Shown here: piece by piece, positions 23,029 to 30,045 of the stretch
How positions within the stretch are numbered: the stretch's first letter is position 1
Layout of the letters: each line of letters opens with the position of its first letter
Assembly: GCA_020723365.1 (NCBI GenBank)
Contig: DYJB01000013.1
Span: forward strand, 1-30,045
Origin: Candidatus Aquidulcis sp.
GTDB taxonomy: Bacteria; Chloroflexota; Anaerolineae; Anaerolineales; E44-bin32
Reading direction: 5' to 3'
Length of the DNA: 30,045 nucleotides
The notes under the pieces: model-generated
Databases searched by the model: none
The model's input: the letters and a program-made list of their open reading frames with translations, nothing else
What the model was told of the DNA's origin: nothing
Made by a program: the position numbers and the translations under genes

Positions 23029-24152
23029 GATCCCTTCCCCCCGCCCGTCAGGCCGCCCATCTCGCGCAGGGTCGTCTCGATCACGCCCAGAAGCGAACGG
23101 CAATCCTCGGGCTGGATCCATCCCATCGTGGCTACCTGGAAGACGTTCTGCTCCAGCAGCGGTCCCTTGCCGGGGTAGAGCACGTAGCCTCGCGCTTCCA
23201 TGGCCTCGATGAAGGCCTCCACGCGCACGGCGGGTGGCAGGAAGGCGGCCGTGACGGTGTTCGACCGAAAGTCGGGCGCCAGCAACAGCCGCAGGCCCAG
23301 CCGCTCCAGGCCCTGGCGCACGATCAAGGCACACTCCCGATGGCGCCGCATGCGGCCGTCCAGCGTTTCGGCCTGAAGTTCCTGCAGCGCCGCGTCCAGC
23401 GCCACGAACATCTGCACCGACGGCGTGTTGGGCGTCTGCTCGGCCCGGTCGGCCCACTCGATGTGCTTCTGCAGGTTGAGGTAGACATTGCGACGCGGCA
23501 GATCCGCGCCCAGCGGCGGCACGCTGCTCCGCCGGGCGATCACGAAGGATACCCCCGGCAGCCCGGCCACGGCCTTGTTGGGCACGCCGGTGCAGACGTC
23601 GATGCGATCGCGCCCGACGTTCAGCGGCTCGCCGCCGATGGCGCTGACGGCGTCGACGAACAACCGGCGCCCCGCCTCGGCCACCGCCCGGACAACTCCG
23701 TCGAGGGCGTTGCGCATCCCCGTGCTGGTCTCGTGGTAGACCATGCACACCCATCCGATCCCCGCATGCTCGGCCAGTGCCCGGCGCACGCCTTCCAGGT
23801 CGTAGGGCTGGGCCCAGCCGAAGTCCAGCACGTGCAGGGGGTACCCGTACACCTCGAGGATGCCCCGCAGCCGCTCGCCGAACTCGCCATTCGAGAGCAG
23901 CAGCACCTCCTCCCCGCGGCGCACGATCGACGACAGCGCCGTCTCGTTGGCCGCCGTACCCGAGCCGCTGACCACCACGGCCGTGTAGCCCTCGTCGGCC
24001 CCGGACAGCAGCAGCAGGCTCGCCCGAATGCGCCGGACGTACTGCTCGAAGACCGGCTGACGGTGCGGGATGTCCGGCTGCAGCAGGACAGCCTTGAGCG
24101 CCTCCGATGTCATCACCGGCCCGGGCGTGAACAGCATCTTCTTCTCGACCAT
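23025..24152 (-). CDS. Class V PLP aminotransferase (alanine-glyoxylate / serine-pyruvate / AEP-transaminase-like)
   Basis: This 375-aa protein begins MLFTPGPVMTSEALKAVLLQ, then DIPHRQPVFEQYVRRI and VVVSGSGTAANETALSSI. It has CMVYHETSTGMRNALDG and LFVDAVSAIGGEPLNV (PLP Asp167). The Schiff-base Lys193 is in GVPNKAVAGLPGVSFVIARR. The NKxxxGxPGxSFV form resembles 2-aminoethylphosphonate:pyruvate aminotransferase (PhnW) more than standard AGXT, but no phosphonatase is adjacent. The partner is a HAD-IIA protein, not a PhnX-type one. ATG24152 (MVEKK) follows GGTGAG. A strong palindrome upstream separates it from the transaldolase. Confidence 0.85.
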   Translation of the reverse strand: MVEKKMLFTPGPVMTSEALKAVLLQPDIPHRQPVFEQYVRRIRASLLLLSGADEGYTAVVVSGSGTAANETALSSIVRRGEEVLLLSNGEFGERLRGILEVYGYPLHVLDFGWAQPYDLEGVRRALAEHAGIGWVCMVYHETSTGMRNALDGVVRAVAEAGRRLFVDAVSAIGGEPLNVGRDRIDVCTGVPNKAVAGLPGVSFVIARRSSVPPLGADLPRRNVYLNLQKHIEWADRAEQTPNTPSVQMFVALDAALQELQAETLDGRMRRHRECALIVRQGLERLGLRLLLAPDFRSNTVTAAFLPPAVRVEAFIEAMEARGYVLYPGKGPLLEQNVFQVATMGWIQPEDCRSLLGVIETTLREMGGLTGGGKGS

Positions 24153-24200
24153 GATCGGGCACTCACCCGGCCCCGGAGCGTGCGCCTCCGGGCACATGCA

Positions 24201-24228
24201 GCAGGGGCGCACCGCGGTGCGCCCCTGC
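24201..24228 (-). terminator. Perfect palindrome between transaldolase and class V aminotransferase
   Basis: A 28-bp perfect palindrome with arms GCAGGGGCGCACC and GGTGCGCCCCTGC around GC lies 35 nt downstream of the transaldolase stop (24263) and upstream of the next minus-strand gene. It probably terminates the transaldolase mRNA; there is no T-run, so it could instead stabilise it or act as an operator. Confidence 0.5.
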
Positions 24229-24262
24229 CTGGAACGAGCGGTGGTTTGTTGGCGCCGCGCCT

Positions 24263-25468
24263 CTAGCCGACCTTCATGCCGGCCTTCTCCATCCGGCCCT
24301 TGCAGAAGTCCTCCACGCCCTGAACGGCCTTGGAGAACTCCGCCACGGTGAAGATCGTCGAAGGGTGCGTGTTGAACTGGTCGTAGGACATCCCGTACGG
24401 CTCATAGGCCTGCATGGTGAAAGGCATCTGGTAGATCTTCTCCAGCGTCGACTCGGGGATCTCCTCGTCGATGGCCGTGTCGCGGAAGTCCAGCGAGTCG
24501 CCCAGCTCGAACATCGGATCGAGGGCGCTGGGCGGCAGCGTGTAGACGATGTCCCCGCCGGCGATTTCCTGGACGTCCCAGTAGCGCATCTTGCCGTTCA
24601 CCAGCGGGCCGGTGCGCACCGAGCACATCAGCATCTTGCTCGGGTAGGCCCCTTCCTTCAGCATGCGGTAGGCCCGGCGGAAGACGCCGATGCCGAACCA
24701 TTTGCGGTCGGCCTCGGTCCAGTTGACGCCGTAGAAGGCGGCCTGCTCGGGGATGATCGGCCGCTCGGTCAAACGGCCCAGCATGTGCGTGATGACGGCC
24801 CGCCAGCCCGAGGTGTTGACTTTGTTCTTGGCGGCGTCGGCCAGGCCTTCCTGGGCGGCCCGCGCCACGGCCATGATCTGCGGCAGGGTGAAGCAGGTCG
24901 TGGTGTTGGTCGAGATCGCCTTGGAGGTCAGGTAGCGCACGACGTCCACGCCCTGCTGGGAGGCCGGCACCTTGATCATGACGTTCTTGGACAGGGCCGA
25001 GAGCTCATCCGCCTGTCCGTACATGACTTCCTTCTCGGTGAAGAGCCGCGGGTCGAGCTGTCCCGACACCCAGCCGTAGCGCCCGCCGGAGGCCTCGAAC
25101 AGCGGCAGCAGCTTCTCGGCGCCGCGCTTGACGATCTCCTTGTAGGTCATCCACCACAGGTCCTTGAGCTGGATCCCGGGGTTGGCCTTGATGGTTTCGT
25201 CGACCCACTTCTCCCACATCGCCGGGTCGGTCTTGATGGCCGTCAGCGACAGCGGCGGATTCGTGGTGCAGCCCCGGAACACGCTCTTGCCCATGTCGTC
25301 CCAGACGAACAGGCGCTTGAGCTGGGCCTCGAGCTCCTTCTTGCGCCCGGCGGCCGCGGCGTCGACGTTCTTCTTCACCCACCAGTCGAAGATCAGCGGG
25401 GACGAGTCCCACCAGATCTCAGCGTCGGGATTGGTGCTCTGCAAGCGCTCCAACACACTCTCGGCCAT
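24263..25468 (-). CDS. tal: Transaldolase
   Basis: This 401-aa enzyme of the non-oxidative pentose phosphate pathway transfers dihydroxyacetone between sugar phosphates. It has GCTTNPPLSL (about 67-75), YGWVSGQLDPRLFTEKE in place of the VSxEVDPRL strand, and Schiff-base Lys166 in NVMIKVPAS. It also has GVDVVRYLTSKAISTNTTTC and the C-terminal SMRTG-equivalent LMCSVRTGPL. It is longer than standard forms (220-380 aa), with a Trp-rich N-terminal segment and insertions. The start ATG25468 has AGGAGG upstream. It has its own extended -10 promoter and downstream palindrome. Confidence 0.88.
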   Translation of the reverse strand: MAESVLERLQSTNPDAEIWWDSSPLIFDWWVKKNVDAAAAGRKKELEAQLKRLFVWDDMGKSVFRGCTTNPPLSLTAIKTDPAMWEKWVDETIKANPGIQLKDLWWMTYKEIVKRGAEKLLPLFEASGGRYGWVSGQLDPRLFTEKEVMYGQADELSALSKNVMIKVPASQQGVDVVRYLTSKAISTNTTTCFTLPQIMAVARAAQEGLADAAKNKVNTSGWRAVITHMLGRLTERPIIPEQAAFYGVNWTEADRKWFGIGVFRRAYRMLKEGAYPSKMLMCSVRTGPLVNGKMRYWDVQEIAGGDIVYTLPPSALDPMFELGDSLDFRDTAIDEEIPESTLEKIYQMPFTMQAYEPYGMSYDQFNTHPSTIFTVAEFSKAVQGVEDFCKGRMEKAGMKVG

Positions 25469-25539
25469 CGAACGTCCTCCTGTGTAGGGAAAGCCAGGGT
25501 TGCCCCTGCGAGTCTCCGCCTGCCGGACCTGTCTCATCT

Positions 25540-25548
25540 ATCCTATCA
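25540..25548 (-). promoter_or_regulatory. Extended -10 promoter of the transaldolase gene
   Basis: On the minus strand the bases read TGATAGGAT, again TGN-TANNAT. The predicted leader is about 65 nt to ATG25468 with its AGGAGG. Confidence 0.5.
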
Positions 25549-25622
25549 CCGGTCTCCCGGCCTTTCAGGTTGCCATGCTCCTGTCCTGCGGATGACTCTC
25601 TGCGCCCGGGGGCAGTCGAAGG

Positions 25623-25658
25623 GGGCCCGGACCCCCATGGCTGGGGTGTTCCGGGCCC
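25623..25658 (-). terminator. Terminator-like hairpin after the dimethylglycine dehydrogenase-like gene
   Basis: GGGCCCGGA (25623-25631) pairs with TCCGGGCCC (25650-25658); CCCC (25632-25635) with GGGG (25643-25646) extends the stem around a small bulge. It lies 27 nt past the stop at 25685. Confidence 0.55.
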
Positions 25659-25684
25659 GGGTCTCCACTGGCTGGAATGCTCCG

Positions 25685-28117
25685 CTAAGCCTTGATGCGC
25701 TCGCCTTTCGGATCATAGAGCGGCTCGGCCTCGACCTTGAGCTTGAGGCGCTCGCCGAACCACTCGGTCTCAAATTCGTTGCCCGGCTTGGCTTCGCCGA
25801 TCGGAAGGTAGCCGTAGGCGATGCTCTTCTTGACGCTGTAGCCGTAGCCGCCTGAGGTGATCCAGCCGATGACCTTGTCGTTCTTCAGGATCGGCTCGTT
25901 GCCCAGGGCGATGACCGTGGGGTCGGAGAGCGAGAAGCAGCACAGCTTCTGCTGGATGCCGGCGGCCTTCTGCTTGACCAGCGCTTCCTTGCCCAGGAAG
26001 TCGCCCTTGGCCAGCTTGACGGCGAAGCCCATGCCCGTCTCGTAGGGCGTGTAGTCCGGCGAGATATCGGGCCCCCAGTAGCGGTAGCCCTTCTCCAGGC
26101 GCAGCGGGTCGATGGCCTTGTAGCCGGCGGCCACCATGCCCTCCGGCTCTCCGGCCGCCCACAGCGTGTCCCACAGCCGGGTGCCGTACTCCATCGGGAA
26201 GTAGAACTCCCAACCCAACTCGCCGACGTAGGTCACGCGCACGGCCAGCACCGGCACGGTGCCGACGCTGATGCGCCTGGCCGTCATGTATGGGAAGCCT
26301 TCGTTGGAGATGTCATCCATCGTCACCTTGCCCAGGATGTCGCGCGCCTTGGGTCCCCACAGCCCGAAGCAGCCGTAGGACGAGGTGACGTCGTCGACAA
26401 ACACCGATCCGTCGGTCGGCATGTGCAGCCGGATCCACGACAGGTCGTGCTGGCCGAAGGCCGTGCCGGTGATGATCAGGTAGCGGTCCTCGCCCGTGCG
26501 CGTCACGGTGAAGTCGCACTCGATCCCGCCGCGGGCGTTGAGCATCGAGGTGTAGATGCACGAGCCGACGGGCTTGTCGATGTCGTTGTCGCACAGGTAC
26601 TGCAGCAGCTTGAGCGCCCCCGGCCCGCGCACTTCGATCTTGCTGAAGGACGACTCGTCGAACAGCCCGGCCACGGCGCGCGTCTGCAGGTGCTCGTGCC
26701 CCACGGCCGGCGACCAGTGGATGCCCGGCCAGCCGCGCGGCTTGTAGCCGTGCTTGGCCAGCTTCTCATAGGGCGTGTACCAGTTGGGCCGCTCCCAGCC
26801 GAACTTCTCGCCGAAATGGGCGCCCAGGTCCTTCTCCCGCCCGTAGGCCGGGCCGAGGCGGAACTGCCGCTCCGACTCGCGCTCCTCGCCGGGCAGGTGG
26901 ATGTCGTAGTACTTGGTGTTGCTCTCGTAGGTCCGGTTCCAGATGAACTGCGGGCTGGCGTAGTGCGGGCCGAAGCGGCGCACGTCCAACCGCCAGCAGT
27001 CCCACTCCGGCGTGCCCTCGATGATCCACTCGGCCATGGCCTTGCCCAGGCCGCCGGCGCCCGCCAGGCCGTGGGCGCAGAAGGCGCACGCCACCCAGAA
27101 GCCGCGCACGTCGGTCGGGCCGAGCAGGAACTCGCCGTCCGGCGTGAAGCCTTCCGGTCCATTGAGCAGCTGGATGATCTCGGCCTTCTCAACCGCCGGC
27201 ACGCGCAGGATGGAGTTCTCCATCAGCGGCGTGAAGCGCTCCCAGTCCGGCGGGAACAGCTTGTACTTGAACTCGCCGGCGATGTCGCTCATCTGCAGGG
27301 CGCGCGGGTTCTTCTCGTAGCCGCCGGTGATGAAACCGCCGACCTCCTCGCGCCAGTAGACCAGGTGGTCGGGGTCGCGCATCGTCGGGGCGTTGTGGTC
27401 CAGTCCCTCGACCGGCTTGGTGATCAGGTACAGGTGGGCGAAGGGCACGATGGGCAGCGTGATGCCGACCATCTTGGAGATCACGCCGCCCCACTGCCCG
27501 GCGCAGTTGACCACCACCTCGGTCTTGATCCGCCCCTGATTGGTGATGACCTCATCCACCTGGCCGTTCTTGGTGGTGATCCCGGTGACCTCGGTGTCGA
27601 GGAAGATGCGGGCGCCGCGGCTCTTGGCGCCCGCCGCCAGTGCCATCGTCAGCCCGGTCGGATCGATGCTGCCGTCCGTCGGGGTCAGGACCGCCCCCAG
27701 CACGCCCTCGTCGTTCATCAGCGGGAACATCTTCTTCGCCTGGGCGGTGCTGATCATCTCCAGCGGCATGCCAAACGAGCGGGCAAAGCCCACCTGCCGT
27801 TTGAGCTCCTCCATGCGCTGGGGGGTCGATGCCAAGCGCAAGCCGCCAACCTCACGCCAGCCCGTATCCTGGCCGGTCTCGTCCTTGAGCCGCCGGTACA
27901 GGTCGGTGCTGTACTTCATCATGCGCGTCAGGTTGAAGTCGGATCTCAGCTGGCCCACCAGGCCGGCCGAATGCCAGGTCGAGCCGCAGGTCAGCTCCCC
28001 GCGCTCGAGCAGGACAACGTCCTTCCACCCCATTTGGGTGAGGTGGTAGGCGACGGACGTGCCGCCGACGCCGCCTCCGATGATGACGACTCGCGCTTGA
28101 GAGGGCAGATTGGTCAT
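25685..28117 (-). CDS. FAD-dependent dimethylglycine/sarcosine dehydrogenase-like protein (DAO + GcvT domains)
   Basis: This 810-aa protein has two parts. The N-terminal FAD domain has VVIIGGGVGGTSVAYHL and ELTCGSTWHSAGLVGQL; His49 in STWH is the covalent FAD attachment residue of dimethylglycine and sarcosine dehydrogenases. The central part includes GFWVACAFCAHGLAGAGGLG. The C-terminal half is an aminomethyltransferase (GcvT-like) folate-binding region. It contains VGSCIYTSMLNARGGIECDF, GLWGPKARDILGKV, TYVGELGWEFYFP and DPLRLEKGYRYWGPDISPDY. Such enzymes oxidise N-methyl groups and pass the one-carbon unit to tetrahydrofolate. The start ATG28117 overlaps the stop of the choline-kinase-like gene (ATGA). 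The exact methylamine substrate is not fixed by sequence. Confidence 0.88.
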   Translation of the reverse strand: MTNLPSQARVVIIGGGVGGTSVAYHLTQMGWKDVVLLERGELTCGSTWHSAGLVGQLRSDFNLTRMMKYSTDLYRRLKDETGQDTGWREVGGLRLASTPQRMEELKRQVGFARSFGMPLEMISTAQAKKMFPLMNDEGVLGAVLTPTDGSIDPTGLTMALAAGAKSRGARIFLDTEVTGITTKNGQVDEVITNQGRIKTEVVVNCAGQWGGVISKMVGITLPIVPFAHLYLITKPVEGLDHNAPTMRDPDHLVYWREEVGGFITGGYEKNPRALQMSDIAGEFKYKLFPPDWERFTPLMENSILRVPAVEKAEIIQLLNGPEGFTPDGEFLLGPTDVRGFWVACAFCAHGLAGAGGLGKAMAEWIIEGTPEWDCWRLDVRRFGPHYASPQFIWNRTYESNTKYYDIHLPGEERESERQFRLGPAYGREKDLGAHFGEKFGWERPNWYTPYEKLAKHGYKPRGWPGIHWSPAVGHEHLQTRAVAGLFDESSFSKIEVRGPGALKLLQYLCDNDIDKPVGSCIYTSMLNARGGIECDFTVTRTGEDRYLIITGTAFGQHDLSWIRLHMPTDGSVFVDDVTSSYGCFGLWGPKARDILGKVTMDDISNEGFPYMTARRISVGTVPVLAVRVTYVGELGWEFYFPMEYGTRLWDTLWAAGEPEGMVAAGYKAIDPLRLEKGYRYWGPDISPDYTPYETGMGFAVKLAKGDFLGKEALVKQKAAGIQQKLCCFSLSDPTVIALGNEPILKNDKVIGWITSGGYGYSVKKSIAYGYLPIGEAKPGNEFETEWFGERLKLKVEAEPLYDPKGERIKA

Positions 28118-29040
28118 TTCTTGGCCACATCCTTTAGCCACTGGGGCCAGCGGGGATCGATCATGGCTTCCCGCGTGCGGGCGAACCATAGATCGGCGTA
28201 ACCCTGGAAGTCTTCGTCCAGCGTGGAGATCCCCGTCTGCGTCGTCCCCCACATGGCCTCGTGGATGGTCGACATCGGCCACATCAGCTTGAGATGGGCG
28301 AAGACCTTGGGGGTCACCTCGCCGAAGTATTCCTGCAGCAGGACCTGGACCAGCTCGTCGCTGAAGCGGTGGTGGTGGCAGAAGTTGCCCAGGTCGAAGA
28401 ATATGTCGCCCATGCCGGCGTATTCCCAGTCGAGGATCTTGACCTCGCCGATCTCGCCGGGGGTCTCCTCATCGAGGAAGTTCAGGTTGAGCAGGTCGCA
28501 GTGGCAGGGCGCCGCGGGGATCGGGTCCTTGGCCAGGGCCTCCTCGACCCCGCGCATCATCTGCATGATCCAGTCGAAGTCGAACGGGAACTTGCTGTTG
28601 TGCTCCTTGGAGATCTTGATCAGGTGCTCGACGCGGCGGAAGACGTTGAACTCACCCTTCACTTCGGGCGCCCGCGTGTGGTACAGGCGCAGCTTGCGGA
28701 CCACGCGGCGGATGTTGTAGGGGGTGGCCATCTCTTCCGGCAGGATGCGCTTGCCCTGGATGAAGCGCGTCACCAGGTAGCCTTCCGGCTCGATGAAGTA
28801 GTACACCTCGGGGGCGATGCCCAGCTCGCCGGCGGCCTTGTTGGAGGCGTATTCAACGTCGCGCTTGATGCCCAGCAAGCCGGTGCTCTCCCCGGTGATG
28901 CGCACAACGTAGGCTTTGCCGCCCGATTCGATCTTATAGTTCAGGTTGGTGATGCCGCCCTTGAGTTCCGTGGTCTTGATGTCCTTGGCGTCCTTGAGGA
29001 ACGGGATCCGGGCGATGGCTTGTTCGATGGTCAGTGGCAT
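28114..29040 (-). CDS. Choline/ethanolamine kinase-like phosphotransferase (APH fold)
   Basis: This 308-aa kinase of the aminoglycoside-phosphotransferase/choline-kinase fold has ELKGGITNLNYKIESGGKAY as nucleotide loop and strand with YVVRI lysine/arginine region. The Brenner-type catalytic motif is HCDLLNLNFL (His180, Asp182, Asn187), and the metal-binding motif is KILDWEYAGMGDIFFDLGNF (Asp204). The LDWEYAGMGD form is typical of choline kinase/LicA rather than antibiotic kinases. It is coupled to the dimethylglycine dehydrogenase-like gene, which supports a choline- or methylamine-related substrate. AGGAG precedes ATG29040. Phosphorylation of choline is inferred, not shown. Confidence 0.82.
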   Translation of the reverse strand: MPLTIEQAIARIPFLKDAKDIKTTELKGGITNLNYKIESGGKAYVVRITGESTGLLGIKRDVEYASNKAAGELGIAPEVYYFIEPEGYLVTRFIQGKRILPEEMATPYNIRRVVRKLRLYHTRAPEVKGEFNVFRRVEHLIKISKEHNSKFPFDFDWIMQMMRGVEEALAKDPIPAAPCHCDLLNLNFLDEETPGEIGEVKILDWEYAGMGDIFFDLGNFCHHHRFSDELVQVLLQEYFGEVTPKVFAHLKLMWPMSTIHEAMWGTTQTGISTLDEDFQGYADLWFARTREAMIDPRWPQWLKDVAKK

Positions 29041-29056
29041 CGGACTGCTCCTGGCG

Positions 29057-29326
29057 TCAGCCGGCGATCGGGTAGGGTGAGGCGATCTCGGCCATCGAGG
29101 TGGCGATGATCATGGTCAAGATGCTGACCATCGGTCCGGCGAACCTCAGGCCGTACCCGTAGAGCAGCATGGCGCCGGTCAGGATCGAGATGATCGAGAA
29201 GGGAATAGCGAAGTTGGAGAAGCCGCCCATTTCGCGGAACAACTGCTGGGCATAGCCGAGCTTGTGCAGCTCCTTGACGTCGGCCGCGATGATCTCCTCG
29301 CGGGTCTTGCCCTTCATCTCGGCCAA
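29057..29326 (-). pseudogene. Truncated APC-family amino-acid permease (N-terminal 89 residues)
   Basis: The protein reads AADVKELHKLGYAQQLFREM, GGFSNFAIPFSIISILTGAM, then LLYGYGLRFAGPMVSILTMI and IATSMAEIASPYPIAG before a TGA. This is the N-terminus of a 12-helix APC permease (usual length 480-540 aa). Only the cytoplasmic lead and the first two helices remain, and the loop between them appears about nine residues shorter than in full homologues (GP directly followed by MVSI). The TTG start at 29326 has GAGGAGAG about eight bases upstream, better placed than ATG29317. It is 16 nt upstream of the kinase gene in the same operon. It may be a decayed transporter or a retained micro-membrane protein; transport is not expected. 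Confidence 0.75.
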
Positions 29327-29600
29327 GAGTCTCTCTCCTCAAGCGATGGGAAGGTCAGACTGCCACCCGGTGCCGCGTCACACGGGGATCCCGGGGGCGA
29401 TGGGGCTGGGCCAGAAGAAGATCCGGATGGAGGATGGCTGGCCGTGTGCCCCCGAGCAGGCCCTGCAGGCGTCCTGGAACCCACCTCCTTTCGTGCCGCC
29501 GTGCACGTGCGGCACCCCCTCTGTCGTGTCTGGGCCGCGCTCCGGCCCGGCCCACCCTCGCGCCGCCCAGAGCGCCGGTCAAGTGCCGATGGTCACAGGC
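29327..29600. other. Intergenic region with an orphan Shine-Dalgarno and a hairpin
   Basis: This 274-nt gap on the minus-strand path lies between the CBS gene and the permease remnant. It contains a hairpin (GTGCCGC 29493-29499 with GCGGCAC 29509-29515). On the minus strand it also has AAAGGAGGTG (29491-29482), a near-perfect anti-16S sequence, but no start codon in good position behind it. I see no clear promoter. Confidence 0.45.
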
Positions 29601-30045
29601 TTACGCCTGCCACACCGACCCGGGTTGCGCCATCTGGGCCACGATGTCGAAGCTGGAGATCACCCCCAGCGGGATCGACTCGGGGTGTTCCGGATCGACG
29701 ACCACCAGCCGGTGGTGATGTTTCTCGATCATCAGCGTCGCCGCCTCGCGCAGCGTGGCGCCGGGGTGGATCGTCAGCGCATCGTGCATCGCCTGCACCA
29801 CCGGCACGTTGTGGCAGCCTTCCTCGCTGCAGAAGGACAGCAGGTCGAGCCCGCTGGCCACGCCCAACGGTTTGCCGTTGTCGTCCACCACGATCACCGA
29901 GCGGAAGTGGGCGCTGGTCATGATGCGCGCCACGGCCACGATGGGTGTTTCCTGCCGGCAGACGAGCATGGCGCGCGACATGACGTCCTCAACGGTCTCA
30001 CGGTTGACGGCCTGCATCTCGGCCAGGCTGGCGACGAAGTCAGAG
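29601..30045 (-). CDS. CBS-pair domain protein, 5' end beyond window
   Basis: At least 148 codons of a two-CBS-domain protein are visible. CBS1: VEDVMSRAMLVCRQETPIVA, then FRSVIVVDDNGKPLGVASGL. CBS2: VVQAMHDALTIHPGATLREA, then MIEKHHHRLVVVDPEHPESI followed by PLGVISSFDIV. Such pairs bind adenosyl ligands and regulate enzymes or transporters. The frame stays open to the right edge (SDFVASLAE upstream of ATG30017) and no Shine-Dalgarno precedes that ATG, so the true start may be outside. It lies upstream of the permease remnant and kinase on the same strand and could be their operon's regulator. Confidence 0.8.
   Translation of the reverse strand, partial: SDFVASLAEMQAVNRETVEDVMSRAMLVCRQETPIVAVARIMTSAHFRSVIVVDDNGKPLGVASGLDLLSFCSEEGCHNVPVVQAMHDALTIHPGATLREAATLMIEKHHHRLVVVDPEHPESIPLGVISSFDIVAQMAQPGSVWQA

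Noticed and set aside
24201..24228. Phage or plasmid attachment site at the 28-bp palindrome
   Set aside because: No integrase, tRNA or mobile genes nearby; its position after the transaldolase gene fits a terminator or mRNA-end structure.
26423..28201. 592-codon plus-strand frame opposite the dimethylglycine dehydrogenase-like gene
   Set aside because: Same GC-bias shadow effect; the minus strand carries conserved FAD and GcvT motifs throughout.
28114..29040. Antibiotic (aminoglycoside) resistance kinase
   Set aside because: The ILDWEYAGMGD motif and the methylamine-gene context fit choline/ethanolamine-type kinases better.

Overview
This is a GC-rich bacterial window with tightly packed genes on both strands, ATGA stop/start overlaps and frequent GTG starts. 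The gene set (a family B DNA polymerase with a RecA-like partner, long transaldolase, DUF711, DUF2804 and DUF4405 proteins, and a large multihaem cytochrome) suggests an uncultured Chloroflexota, probably Anaerolineae-like. This is a gene-content impression and was not tested by any search.

Layout. 1-75: start of a minus-strand MBL-fold-like protein. 421-4058: a plus-strand cassette behind a perfect Gram-positive-type LexA box, containing a RecA-like ATPase homologue with a degenerate P-loop, a 95-aa helical protein, an inverted-repeat element, and a family B DNA polymerase. The polymerase has lost its recognisable exonuclease motifs and the second motif C aspartate. 4165-9554 (minus): a redox cluster of dicluster ferredoxin, FAD/NAD(P) oxidoreductase, membrane cytochrome b-like protein and a 24-haem c-type cytochrome, followed by a secreted small protein and a DUF4405 membrane protein. 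10026-11513 (plus): infC-rpmI-rplT with an AUC start for IF3 and a clear terminator. 11547-13194 (minus): TPR-like and DUF2804 proteins. 13510-16105 (plus): macro domain, SpoU methyltransferase and DUF711, chained by overlaps. 16311-18361: pcrA helicase broken by an internal deletion, preceded by a heptamer inverted-repeat element. 18394-22126 (plus): galE, icd and a HisC-like aminotransferase. 22216-30045 (minus): HAD phosphatase, class V aminotransferase, transaldolase, dimethylglycine/sarcosine dehydrogenase-like protein, choline-kinase-like protein, a truncated APC permease and a CBS-domain protein.

How the genes work together. The best candidate for an undescribed system is the 421-4035 cassette. 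It looks like a damage-inducible, error-prone synthesis module built from a family B polymerase, formally analogous to the ImuA-ImuB-DnaE2 mutasome but with different components. The 4165-9554 cluster reads as a route for electrons from NAD(P)H or ferredoxin through a membrane b-type cytochrome to an exported multihaem wire. The right-hand minus-strand genes point to methylated-amine (choline/betaine/dimethylglycine) use.

Regulation. Six transcription units are preceded by an extended -10 of the form TGN-TANNAT. Several lie so close to the start codon that short-leader or leaderless mRNAs are likely.
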